DNA of 64,000 nt from Erpobdella octoculata (taxonomy: Eukaryota > Annelida > Clitellata > Hirudinida > Erpobdellidae), in contig OZ022246.1 of NCBI GenBank assembly GCA_963978895.1, forward strand, positions 12,176,820 through 12,240,819. The letters are read 5' to 3'. Both the position numbers and the translations under genes were made by a program. The notes below the pieces were generated by a model. That model made no database searches and was not told the DNA's origin. It worked only from the letters and a program-made list of their open reading frames with translations. Positions 48,426-61,264 of this stretch are shown here, piece by piece (the first letter of the stretch is position 1; every line of letters begins with the position of its first letter).

Positions 48426-49054
48426 TAGAAGCACATATTATCTTTAAAATGCTACTTTTGTTGTAATCAATTTTTGAAAATAACCAGAAATATATATGAA
48501 ACGGGATCCCTGACTTTTATGTAAGACATAAAGGATGTCCCCGAGTTTTGAAAGTATTGTATATGGGCCCATGTTGGAAGATTATTTTTATTATTGGGCG
48601 TTTTAGTGAGATTTGAGAAGAGAAAAACAGAAGCCTTTGTAATGATAGTGTGTGGCCGTATGTAGAAAAAGGCCGTCCCAGTTATAAAGATGGTTAGCGT
48701 TATTCATAGCCTGTCCGAGTAGGCTGTCCATAAAGAATAAAAGAGAGATGAGATGCTAAAGAAACTAGGAAACTAGATATTCCACATCGAGATGGAGAGG
48801 TGTTAAAAAAGTTATGAACAGTCTAAAGAAAAACGAGAGAGGTCACAGATTGTGTTTGCATGCATCGATCGTATTTTGTCTCAGTTTAACGCACGATTTA
48901 CACAAAATAGTCATCATCTTGCATGCCTGAATTCCTTCATTCTGCAATCTGATGATTTCCTTTCTGCAGACTAAATAAACACACTTGCGAAGCTTTATTA
49001 TGTAAACCAATGGTTATTTTATATGGGTCTTTTTAGATATTATAACATAATATA
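48426..49054. other. Unassigned stretch between Helitrons
   Basis: About 630 bp with no long open frame or clear element end. It may be old host intergenic sequence. Confidence 0.35.
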
Positions 49055-50375
<1,321 letters not shown>

Positions 50376-50508
50376 AATTATTTTAATTTAAATGTTTTTT
50401 ATGTTGTTACATTTGTACTTAATGAATTTAATTTTTATTTAAATTGTAGTTTAATTCCTTTCAATTAGTTGTATCTTTTACGTTTTAGTCACTTCATTTT
50501 ATTTTTAA

Positions 50509-50839
50509 ACAAGTAAATTAAAAACGAATTTTTAAAACCAATGCTCTTATATGTAATTAAAACACAAATTTTGCAATCAATTTTTTCTTATATTACTCTT
50601 TTATTTTATATTAAAGTCGAAATATCTTAATTATATCGAAATATCAAAATTAATTAAAATTAACTAAATTAATTGACTTATTGTAAAACTAATAATTGAA
50701 TATTGCATTGTCTTCTATTTTGAGCATGTATGCAAAATTTGAAAAAAATCTATCATCACTAAGTGACTCAAAAATTGATTGCAAGATTTGAAACAGACAG
50801 AGAAACAAAGACGGCGAGTTAATAAAAGCATTGGTAAAA
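50509..50839 (-). mobile_element. MITE-like repeat, copy 3 of 3
   Basis: Inverted relative to copies 1 and 2. It runs from ACAAGTAAATTAAAAACG, through AAAACCAATGCTCTTATATG, to GAGTTAATAAAAGCATTGGT. It is followed by a short coding-like stretch (50901-51018, MEFVFDNKLFLNRF) of unknown nature. Confidence 0.8.
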
Positions 50840-51015
50840 AGTTAAACGGCTCTGAAAATGGCAAAAAATTGCCGAAATAGATCTATAAGCCTATAATATT
50901 ATGGAGTTTGTGTTTGATAATAAATTATTTCTAAACCGATTTAGACTATTGGAAAAAATTGAAAATAAAATCAATTCAGCCAAGTGTGCCACTTTTTTCA
51001 ATCGAATGCTTAAAA

Positions 51016-51128
<113 letters not shown>

Positions 51129-51295
51129 AATCAATAAACATTTTTTTCAATTAAGAGTTTTAATTTAATAACAGCTTAAAGTTCTGAGACTTGCATAATT
51201 ATTTTGAAAATAAAAAATCAAATGTGCAGTGTTTTTCTTATATTTATTAAAAGCATTTAAAAAAACATAATTATATAATTGTCAACTTTACAATT

Positions 51296-51560
51296 AAACA
51301 AGTAAAGGAAAAAACGAGTTTTTTAACACAAACTTTAGTTTCAAATATACTCGATTTAGAAATACGAAAGATGTTCAAATTAAATTTTTTTAATTGAATC
51401 ATGTATTGTCATCCAATATAAAGCTATGCTGAAAATTTCAGCTTCCGAACTAGTCAAAAAGCTGGTTAAATTTTACTTGCAAGATTTGCGTACAGAGAAA
51501 GCCACACACACACACACAAACAGAGATTGTAACCTAAATAAAAGTTTGTAAAAAAAAACA
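51296..51560 (+). repeat. Dispersed repeat, second copy of 9.4 kb repeat
   Basis: It shares AAACAAGTAAAGGAAAAAAC, CATCCAATATAAAG, AGTCAAAAAGCTGGTTAAAT and the ACACAC run with 9368-9642. Confidence 0.7.
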
Positions 51561-51730
51561 AATTATCTTTGCCCCTGACAAGGGGCAAAAAATTAAAATC
51601 TGAAAAAAATTAAAATCTAAATGTGACCACATTTAGATTAAAAAATAAACTTCAATTAATATCCTTCATCTTCATACATTAAATATTTTTCTTGTTGGTA
51701 TAAGCTTTATTCTTGAATTTATATTTTTCC

Positions 51731-52211
51731 CAGGGGTGCAGCCAAGGGGGCCGGGTTTTCCCGGCCCCACCCCCTAAACCTGGCCAAAGTGGATTTTGAA
51801 GTGATAGGCGGGCCTGTGAATTTGGGATGTTTTTCAATTCCTCTATTATTTAATAAACCTTTGTTGAATTTATTGAAACAAATAATTTAGAATTAATTAT
51901 CTATTAATTTGGTTTTGGGCTAGGCAAGGCTGAATGTGCTTGCCCAGATGATGATCAATCGCGCCCTTCCCATTAATGAAGAATCCGTCATTGACATTTT
52001 TTGCAAAAAAGCCGATTGAATTTGTTATTGTAATAAATTGGTTCAAATTAAATGTCTTATAGTTTTATATTATTAATTGTTGCTTAAACTGTTTTTAAGC
52101 CTTGACTTTTGTTGGTCTTAAACTTTTCAGAAAACTCCTTACGTAGCAGTTTTCCCCCCGGCCCCCCCGCCCCCCCCCCCCCCCACGAAAAAAATCCTGG
52201 ATGCGCCCCTG
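51731..52211. mobile_element. hAT MITE, 481 bp, with near-perfect 8-bp target duplication
   Basis: The left end is CAGGGGTGCAGCCAAG and the right end (reverse complement) CAGGGGCGCATCCAGG. Flanks are ATTTTTCC (51723-51730) and ATTTTTTC (52212-52219), one mismatch. It is inserted next to or within a hAT transposase remnant. Confidence 0.8.
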
Positions 52212-52214
52212 ATT

Positions 52215-52600
52215 TTTTCTGAGACTTTGCAGACTGTAATAACTTTTTATCTTGAGACAAAAAATCATAAAAAGAATTGCACGACATCTGATTATGAAAA
52301 TTAATCTTCACCATCAACTCTGCCTTAACAGCATCTTTGTTAAATTTGTTCCTACTGTTAGTCCATAGTTCATTCATAATGCTGAACGCTTTTTACAATT
52401 TGCATTGGACACTGGAATAGACAGCACAAAAAATGCCGAAATTGCCTTAATTTCTTGTTTTTATGTTTCGTCACTGCTGTTTTACCTTCATATTTAACAG
52501 AAAATGACAGGCTGCAAATAGAACAGTAAGCGGTGAACCCGTCAACTTCACTGAGCCAGGTTTAACCGTCTTTCGACAACCACTCTGACCGAAATTCACA
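52215..52600 (-). pseudogene. hAT transposase remnant: zinc finger joined to C-terminus by deletion
   Basis: The upstream part on the - strand reads WLSEVDGFTAYCSICSLSFS with TAVTKHKNKK, a BED-like C2H2 finger. It then passes with frame changes into AFSIMNELWTNSRNKFNKDA, VKAELMVKINFH and CNSFYDFLSQDKKLLQSAKS. The last is the familiar end of hAT transposases. The RNase H core between them is missing. Confidence 0.75.
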
Positions 52601-52619
52601 ATAACGCTTTAATTTTGTT

Positions 52620-53750
52620 GGTGGAGTCAACGAGCTATTATTTTTAGATGAATTTGTAATTTCGGATTTAGAAATTAGAAAAGTTTAGCAAATCGACCAA
52701 TAATGACAGCAAAGATAAAACAATTTAAAAGACTAAATAATGTCATGTCACCGTTCTTTGTTATTGGCTTGAAATTTTTTTAATAAATAATTAAATTTTT
52801 CATTTATTTGTATAACATACTTTTATTATTATTTTCTGGGACACAACTAACTAAACACGGAGCACGGGACACGTATGCCAATTCCGGAACTGTCCCGGCT
52901 AAACCGGGAGGGTTGGCAACCCTATATTGAAAGAGGATTCAGTGTATTCATATTGGACTAACTTGTTCAGAAAGAAACGACTATAGTTTCTTTCGTTCAT
53001 CAATATTAATTACCGTTTACAGCAGATTTTGATAGCAATAGGCTTGTTCATAGAGTTACAGCAGACAGCTGGAAAGGCTCTTAATTATGCTCACTCAGAT
53101 GCTATGGTATGTAAACCCCCGGTCATCAGGTTTTTTTTCGGAGGAAAAATAAAACGAGGATTTCGAAAAATGTTTAGAAAAGTGGCTCCAACTCCACCCC
53201 CCCCCCCGGCCATCAGATTTTTTCGGATTAAAAAGCAATAGATTTTATGCAGGGGCGCAGATTTTGTGTTTTGTCTCCGGGGGCAGAAGACCCTAGCTAC
53301 GCTCCTGAGTGGACCCCTAAAACATCTTGCCTCCCCCTAAGGTTTCGCTGAAATGACGTCACTGCCTAGCATTATCTCAGTATTGAATAATTTTGTTTTG
53401 TTTAAATAACGTAAAGAATATAAAAATATGATAGTATATAATTCAGTGGAGAAGTAATTTAGTCAGCGTTTAATCGCAAAGCAAATGTTTGGTATATTTC
53501 ATGTTAGTTATCCAGAAAGCTAGAAGGCTGCCATCTAGCGACTGTATTCTATGTCTTGTTTATAAATTGATAACTCTTTGTGAACAACTACTTACAACTG
53601 AGCATTCTTGCATGACACTTCCAAAACAACTCGTCAATACATTTCCTCTTGTCTTATTGAACTCTTTTAGTTTTATTTATAAAATTTAATGTGTTTGTTA
53701 TGGTAGTAGTGTATTAAACCAGGGAATCTATATCTTTTGTATGTGCCTGA
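52620..53750. other. Intergenic with hAT-type end fragments
   Basis: CAGGGGCGCAGATTTT at 53252 and the reverse complement of CAGGAGCGTAGCTAG near 53300 look like decayed hAT ends, but the flanking 8-mers do not match. Otherwise no gene or RNA is seen. The last part is the upstream region of the lamin-tail gene. Confidence 0.4.
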
Positions 53751-53906
53751 CACTCCCAATATTTTGCGCTTAGCAGTACACCCATAACGACTCAAACCGA
53801 GTTGTAGGAACCAACACAGACGCCAATCCTTAGCTGTTAGTGTATAACTTCATAATGCCTAGAAGTCATTTTCAATATTGAAGCTGGTCAACGCTTTTCT
53901 ATCACG

Positions 53907-56900
53907 ATGTCCAACACCGATAAGAAACCAACAGGAGAAATTGTTTATACATTTCACAACTACGGTCAGTTTCAGTTATAATTTTCAAATGTTGTAACTA
54001 TTTTTTTGTGTGCAGTTGCCATAAAATAGCAAAAGTGGTTCAGAAGAATAACAAGCTTGTGTGAGAACCACTACTAGTTAGAATTTATAGCTATTTACAA
54101 TTATTTAACTACTTTTAGTTAGGATTGAAACAAAACCAAGTACACAAAAGCGCATTAAACTTTACCATAAAAAGTGTATCAATTTGTTTATATATGGCGA
54201 TAATAAGCGATGTTATTTTCTAGTATATCACTATAAATACTAGAAGTAGCCCGTCAAAAATGACGGTTTTTTTGTTTTTATTAAGTTAAGAAGGCTTGGA
54301 CTCCTTACTCCGGCCTAAAACTATATCATACTATATATATGATCATTGCATAAGTTTTTGAAGCACTGTTTACAATTGCGTAACATGCATTACTCATTAC
54401 TTGCTTGACAGTCTAAGTCTAATCGTCTAATCATAGTAGGAACAATTGACAATCTAGTAGGAACGGGAACGGAAGGGCAAGCGGGAACGAGAAAAGAAGC
54501 GAGATAACGAGGAGATCAAGCGAGAACGGGGAAGGAACTGGGAACAAGAGAGGGAGAGAGTAAGGAATAAAAAAGAATGAAAGAGATTATTTTTACTATT
54601 ATTATAAGATGTTTCTTGTATTCAATAGCTGCACAAACCAGTGGATCGTCCCATGGCCACAAATCAAATGTTGATGGGGAAGAAGGAGAGAAGCAACCCC
54701 GTAGTTCAGATACGACAGAGTTAGAGTTAGATGGTATGTCAATTTACTTATTTTTAGTAATTATTGTTCTTATATTATGACTGGCATTACTGCTAATTCT
54801 AGATATATGTTGACCTCGCCCTCTTTTTTGTTTAAGTTTTTTTTAACCAAATGTTGCTAAATTTGTATTAATTATGATAAATTAATTATAAAATAATTAA
54901 TTATTGAATAATGATAAATTTTTATTAATTATTTTTACAATTATTATAAGATGTTTTTGTATTTATTAGCACAAACCAGTGGTCCTAGCAAAGGAAAGAA
55001 GCGACCCCGTAGTTCAGATACGACAGAGTTAGAGTTAGATGGTATGTCAATTTACTTATTTTTAGTAATTATTGTTCTTATATTATGACTGGTGTTACTG
55101 CTAATTCTAGATATATGTTGACCTCGCCCTCTTTTTTGTTTAGGTTTTTTTAACCAAATGTTGTTAAATTTGTATTAATTATTTTTAGTGTTAATATAAA
55201 ATACGTTTTTTAAGTTCAGAAGATTTTTATGAAATTTGCCCACTTCAAAAAAATTATGAATTAAAACAAAATAAAATTTAAGGATGTTACAAATACAGAG
55301 AAATTTAAGATTATAACAAAATGATAACTGTTTGAGTCATGTCCTGAGCTATGAAACATCCTCCAGTTTTATAGCAAGTTGTTAACCAAATAATACTAAT
55401 TTTTTATTCTGCCTCTCAAGCCACAGTGAGTTCTAGAAAGATAAAAGTTGCTTCAAGATCAGGGAAGCATTCAATTGTTGACCATTTAAAGGGTGAGGCC
55501 GGTTTTCCAAATACGAAAATTTACTTTTTTTAAAATTCCTTGTATTAAATTCACTTGCTTGAATCTTTGCAAAGTATGGAAGCGAAAATTAACAAACTTT
55601 CCATTATCCTATCAAGCTGAAATTTGAAATATAGGCTTGATTCTCATGATAATGCATTATTGAACAAAATATTATCAATCAATAAAATAACTCTGTTAGC
55701 AATTTGATCGAATTATTTTTGCTTTGTTCATTCTTATTTGGCTTAACAGGGTTAATTAATTTTTTGGTAATATTTTGTTCACTAATATTCTTTGTAACTT
55801 TTAAATTTAGACAAAGTCTCTTTTAGTGGTGAAATTGGTGAAAGCTCCAAAGGAAACTCCGACAGTATGTATTAATTAGTTCAAAATTAATCTTTACTTT
55901 TATAGTAATTTTTTTATTATGATATTTAGCTTGTCGAAATGAACTGCTTGCAAAAAGAGAGCTGATGTCTTTATCTTCTTCATCAGTTGCTTTGTTCATT
56001 TTTATTGGGCTTAACAGGGTTAATTAATTTTTTGGTAATATTTTGTTCACTAATATTCTTTGTAACTTTTAAATTTAGACAACAGAGATGTTAGTGGTGA
56101 AATTGGTGAAAGCTCCAAAGGAAACTCCGACAGTATGTATTAATTAGTTCAAAATTAATCTTTACTTTTATAGTAATTTTTTTATTATGATATTTAGCTT
56201 GTCGAAATGAACTGCTTGCAAAAAGAGAGCTGATGTCTTTATCTTCTTCATCAGTTGCTTTGTTCATTTTTATTGGGCTTAACAGGGTTAATTAATTTTT
56301 TGGTAATATTTTGTTCACTAATATTCTTTGTAACTTTTAAATTTAGACAACAGAGATGTTAGTGGTGAAATTGGTGAAAGCTCCAAAGGAAACTCCGACA
56401 GTATGTATTAATTAGTTCAAAATTAATCTTTACTTTTATAGTAATTTTTTTATTATGATATTTAGCTTGTCGAAATGAACTGCTTGCAAAAAGAGAGCTG
56501 ATGTCTTTATCTTCTTTATCAGTTGCTAACAGACTATACAAGAAGACAAAAGATTTAAAAGAGTTAGTCCTTAATTTTTAACTTGTAGTAAAAATATGTT
56601 TTATTCTCCTGGCTTAAATGTTTGGTCGGATTCAAATGCAGGATAATTGTTTTATGAGTATTTATTAATAGGTAGTTTTTTAATAGCTATGAATCGGGTG
56701 TCTTGGGAGAAGTGGATCAGACGTGGTGGGAACGAGAACTCAAAAGACTCTATGAGAGCATCGAAAAGGGAGATATTCTACATGCCTACCAACATCTTCT
56801 GACAAGAGAAGAGATTGATGGTCTTAAAGAAGATTGGATGAAAAATGGCGGCTTTACAGGTAAGAATTATAATCACATTAATAGTATTTTTTGGTATTTT

Positions 56901-57972
56901 AATATTGACGACCTTATTCTATTTAAATATTAAATTTTATGGTGTTGCTTGATTGCTTTCTTTAAAAAAATTAATGTTTTTTATCATACTCTTAAACTAA
57001 GACGGAATCTTTTTTTTTACATTAAATTTTTGAAATTTTCTATAATATATTTTATTTTTTAGTTCCATAATAGATTATCATCTTTATTAAGTTACAATTC
57101 ATTTTTATAATGACTTTTTACAATTCATTTTTTAAAAAAATGTATGTTATTAGGCTTAGGATCATCAGTTGTTAAAGAAAGAACAAACAAGCTGTTTAAT
57201 TCATTGAAGCTGTATCCAGATGTTGTGAAAGCAGTTTTCAAGAGCTTCGAAAGAATGGAGAAACAGATGTAAATTTTTGTATTACCTGTTTCATTGTTTC
57301 TTTTTCAAATCTTTTAATTAGTTTAAAATAAAACTCATACAATTTCATTTGAAGGGGTTCATTGAAAAGTGACACTCAAGGAACCATCACAAGGCATAGT
57401 GTTGGACGTGTCATGATTCTACAAGCAAATGAAGATTTTGTGGAAGTCTTGTATTTAGGAGAAGAGGTAATATCTTTTTTAAAGTTGTTTCAATAAAGAA
57501 TTTTTTTTATTTAAAAGAAAATACAAAATTCTAAAATTTAGACAATGTCCCTGTTAAACTGGACCATAACACGAAGAATTGACAGAAAGGAGCCTGTTGT
57601 GTTCAAGTTCAAGAGTTCATTTCCGAATCTTGAAGGTTCTAAATCAGTGAAAGTACGTTTTTTTTAAATTAAATTATTTATGACCATTTTTAATATTTTA
57701 CTATTTTGTTGTAGCTCTTTGCTTCAGGAAGAAAAGAGAAAGATGGATTTGAAGTTGAGTTAAATTCATGGGGCAAGCCTTCAATTTCATCTTTGACAGT
57801 GTTGGTAAATCCACATGGACAGGTGAAATAGTTTTTTTAACAAAGTTTTTCAGCATTATTTAGTTTTTGTTAATAATAGAAATAGAAATGTTATAACTTT
57901 GATTTTGATTACCATTAATTTATACGTTAATCTTTTTAGGAGATGGCCAAGCACAGTCAGAGCTGGATCTAG
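53907..57972 (+). CDS. Lamin-tail-domain protein, about eleven exons, with duplicated exons
   Basis: In-phase exons: 53907-53964, 54629-54733, 54970-55041, 55421-55492, an 18-codon exon in three copies (55811-55864, 56079-56132, 56347-56400), 56466-56562, 56687-56859, 57154-57268, 57355-57466, 57542-57652, 57715-57822 and 57940-57972 (stop). With one copy of the tripled exon the product is 369 aa. With three it is 405 aa. The N-terminus is low-complexity and acidic, with KGKKRPRSSD as a likely nuclear signal. The middle is helical and unrecognised (VDQTWWERELKRLYESIEKG, LSVANRLYKKTKDLKEL). The C-terminus is a lamin tail Ig fold: FVEVLYLGEETMSLLNWTIT, then KSVKLFASGRK, NSWGKPSISSLTVLVNPHGQ and EMA. 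Lamin tails bind nuclear partners, but there is no long coiled-coil rod, so it resembles LMNTD-type proteins rather than a lamin. The first exon is the least certain. Confidence 0.78.
54240..54576. mobile_element. Helitron fragments in intron 1 of the lamin-tail gene
   Basis: CTAG at 54240 followed by AAGTAGCCCGTCAAAAATGACGG gives, on the - strand, a perfect hairpin CCGTCA-TTTT-TGACGG before CTAG, a third Helitron 3' end type. From about 54457 a + strand family A minisatellite fragment (AACGGGAACGGAAGGGCAAG) follows. Confidence 0.65.
54731..55150 (+). repeat. 308-bp tandem duplication covering an exon and its donor intron
   Basis: The block containing CCCCGTAGTTCAGATACGAC, AGTTAGAGTTAGATGGTATG and about 130 bp of intron is repeated at an offset of 308 bp. 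Both exon copies begin and end in phase 1, so either or both can be used. Confidence 0.85.
55723..56526 (+). repeat. 268-bp tandem triplication containing an 18-codon exon
   Basis: Three head-to-tail units of exactly 268 bp. Units 2 and 3 are practically identical, and unit 1 differs slightly (ACAAAGTCTCTTTTAG for ACAACAGAGATGTTAG). Each unit holds the SGEIGESSKGNSD exon and the first part of the next exon (CRNELLAKRELMS), but only the last copy of the latter has a usable donor. Confidence 0.9.
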
Positions 57973-58017
57973 AGAGTCGACATCTATCTCTCATTCTGTC
58001 TGTCTGTCTCTCTCAGT

Positions 58018-58018
<1 letters not shown>

Positions 58019-58080
<62 letters not shown>
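58019..58080. repeat. (CT)n microsatellite in the 3' UTR
   Basis: About 60 bp of CT, starting 47 bp after the lamin-tail stop codon. The next 700 bp has no recognised gene. AATAAA-type signals appear at about 58660. Confidence 0.9.
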
Positions 58081-58082
<2 letters not shown>

Positions 58083-58835
58083 ATGCTCTCTCTTCTTTTC
58101 TTTTTTGATTAATTAAGTTAGTTTTGTGTTTTTTGTATTAATGATGAGAAAACCGATTGTGATTTCCTGTTTTACATGAAATATCATTTAATACACTTAT
58201 ATGTATTTTTTCCAGTCTTCTACTGTTCTTTATTTAGCCGCCCAAACAATAGTTTCTTCCATTTTTCTCTATCTTCTGCAAGTCGTCTGTGTTTATCCAT
58301 TTGTCCCTGTTAAGCCGTTAATATAAGTTTCTCTGTCTTGTTGGCATTTTCTTATTTCTGTGCATTGTTTCAGTGTTCTTTTAACAAGTTTATAAGTTTC
58401 ACAAGTTATCCATTCTTTCTGCCTGCCTCTTTTCACATGTCCAAGTACTGATTCATTTACATTTCTTTAATTCGGAATACAATTTTTCAGCTGAATTGCA
58501 TATTATTGTAAGTTCTTTAATGTTTGTTCCGATTGAAGCTCTCTATTTTGATTTAAAATGTACTCACTTATAACTTTTTTTTTGGTTTTTCATATATTCA
58601 CAATAACTGATACAAATTAAATTTGTCTTTTGAGGTTTTTTTTTCTAAAGAAAAAATTTAATAAACAAGTAAAATGTTCAATTTTGTTTTTATATTTGTG
58701 TGTGGCTCAATACCAGAGATGTTGAAAACTTTGTATTCGTACTCAAAGATGGGGGCGGATTTTTTATATACCTTGACCCCGGGCGCCAGATACTCTCGCT
58801 ACGCCCCTGGGGGGTTATTTTTTCCAAAAACGTTA

Positions 58836-59095
58836 TGACGGGGGCTGATTCCTGAATCAAGTTTTTTACTTTGAAAATTGTTTGCCAAACAGGCTCTTTG
58901 ACCTACTTGGTGATAGAAATTTTGATCCACAGAAACTTCATCATCATTATTTACTTTCTACAGTGCTGTAGCGTGGAGACCTACTACAAAGTCAATGGTT
59001 TAAACTCCCCCCCCCCCCCCCTCCAGTCAATGACTGGAAGGGTGAGTTGAAATCTAAAACAACTGTTCCAAAAATAAACGAAGAGTGATGTTAAG
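58836..59095 (+). repeat. Dispersed repeat, uninterrupted copy
   Basis: It shares AATCAAGTTTTTTACTT, CCAAACAGGCTCTTTGACCT, TTTCTACAGTGCTG, GTGGAGACC and TCCAGTCAATGACTGGA with 61265-62680, where about 1.1 kb of extra sequence interrupts it. Confidence 0.75.
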
Positions 59096-59429
59096 AACTA
59101 AATCGACTTTTTTAACCGGACGCAGGAGACTCAGATTTTTGTCCGCTTCGGATTGGACATAAAATGACCTTGGACATGGAATGACCTTCCATCGTCAGTC
59201 AAATAGTATTTTTCAAAAAAGTTTCACAGCTATTTAATGGCATAGTAAAAACGAGTTGTCTTTGAGTTTGTAAATGTTTTTGTTTCTGTAGTGTCGGATG
59301 ATTGTAGCATAAGAAGCACTTATTTGACCCCACCGCATCTCATTCAATGGTGGTACATCGATGGATTATCGAACAGGCAGGCTACGATTGTCCTGTACTC
59401 GTTGAAAAAATTATTATTCAATGGCGTCA

Positions 59430-59565
59430 CGGATATTTGTGTCACAGATGTTAGTTTCTAGTTTCACACATGTTTATGGCACAGATGTTAGTGTCACGGA
59501 TGTTTGTGTCACGGATGTTTGTGTCACAGATGTTAGTGTCATAGATGTTAGTGTATTGAGTCACA
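59430..59565. repeat. GTGTCACRGATGTTWGT minisatellite
   Basis: About seven units of 17 bp with substitutions. Not coding, and no inverted partner found in the window. Confidence 0.8.
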
Positions 59566-59729
59566 CACAAAAGTAAAAACAAAATTCAAAATTTCACTTG
59601 TTTATTAATTTTTTACTTTTATAAAAACTTCAAAAGAGAAAAATTCAACAAATAATTATAAAATTGTTGGAGACCTGACTTGACTTGAGTACTATCAAAA
59701 CTTATCAAACACGTGGATCCCTCAATCGT

Positions 59730-59928
59730 GCTAGGTTAGCTGAGTTGGTAGAGTGTTAGCCTTGAATGTGAGAGCTTCATGGTTCGACTCGTACTCGCTG
59801 CTTAGTAGCCCATGTCAACTGAAAACTTAGCCGGTAAAATCGTTCTTCTCTCCGTAGGGTATGTAACAGAACAGCGCCTTTGAACAACCCGGAAAAGGCG
59901 CTTTGTAAATTAGCTGAAATCTATTTTT
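59730..59928 (+). mobile_element. tRNA-derived SINE
   Basis: GCTAGGTTAGCTGAGTTGGT followed by AGAGTG forms an A box, and GGTTCGACTC a B box about 35 bp later. The tRNA-like head is followed by a tail ending GAAAAGGCGCTTTGTAAAT. GCGCTTTGTAAAT resembles the L2 LINE 3' end at 22.7 kb (GCGCTATATAAA), suggesting mobilisation by an L2-type enzyme. Confidence 0.7.
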
Positions 59929-61264
59929 TCAACAAAGAATGTTACAAAAATTTCATTTAACATGACAGCATCTTATATTTAAATAATTACGACAATTTAA
60001 AACCATGAGCATTGAACCCCAATACAATTTACTTAAAGGTCAAAATACTTGTTTCTTGTTTCTATTTATTTAGATTTAATTTTCTTAGGCCTACATCCCT
60101 ATTTTAGTTATTTGAAAAATTTTTAAAATGTTTGTCAGCGCAAAAATGTTTATACATTTCTAATCAATTGTTATACTCTAAATTTTACTGAAAAAAATTC
60201 TATTTTATAACCACTAGTGAAGAAGTTGAGAATTTAAAAAACACTAAAACGTTTGATACCACAAATTTTTTAACAATGTTAAACCTTTTTCAAATTAACT
60301 TAAGTTGTGAAGAGTAAAATGTAAAAAAATTAGCTAAAGTCTTGGTGATGAAAATCTTTTCAGTTCGTGGCTTTCAACGCTTGACAATATCGTTGAAAAT
60401 CATGAGAATATCAAAGGAATTTAAGACAGAACTCCTTCGATTTTTTCTGAGCAAAACTATTTTGAGCTCTCCTGGATACCAACTTGTATACGACTTTCAA
60501 AGTCAAAAGTTTTCTGAATATGTCTACACTTTTGCAAGCGATAGACTCTAAAAATATAAAACGTTTAGATTTCAGTGCAAAGTTAACTCCGCTTCGCAAT
60601 TTGCGAGTCAGTCCCAAGCCTGGATGAAAGAGGAGGGAACAGTTACAAGGATCAAATTATGACCCACGTAAGCATGTACTTAGGTGCTTCCAACATAGAG
60701 CCATTCCATTTTTAAAACACCTAGGGTAAAGGACTATAAACTATTATGAAAAAAACATTGAAAAGTCGTAAGCTATTAAAACAACGTTGAATGATGCAAA
60801 CTCAAACAAAGAGCCACGACCACGCCTCAACTGTATATCCGAAATTTCTCAAATATCCACAAAACAAACTTTTCATACATTAAGCCTATACACCGAAAGC
60901 GAGAGTGTTCTTTATTCAGATCTAAAGATAGTTCAGATTTTAGCAGGGGGAGAAATTGTGACCAGGTTAACAACCCTAGAACAAAAGTTTCATTTATCCT
61001 ACTAACATAAGCTTCTTATACGTGGAAGAGTGAATGGTAGAAAACCAATGGTCGCCTCTGCGCTAACATTCTTTCAGAAACCCTGAACATCAAACAATAA
61101 AAAATGCTCGAAACCCGCTTATATTGCATTGAAATAAAAAACACCAACAATTGATTTCTTGTTCGGTGATTTCGGCTTCGGTTTTGGCCGAAATTCTTCG
61201 GAAATATTCGGACTTCGGCAGAAATCGTACTTCGCTTAGTCCCCGGTAAATTTTTCCAAAAAAG
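59929..61264. other. AT-rich DNA with one dispersed repeat copy
   Basis: It contains the second copy of the 5.2-kb repeat (60596-60772). Short open frames at 60342-60551 and 60787-61005 have no recognised domain. No element termini are seen. Confidence 0.4.
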
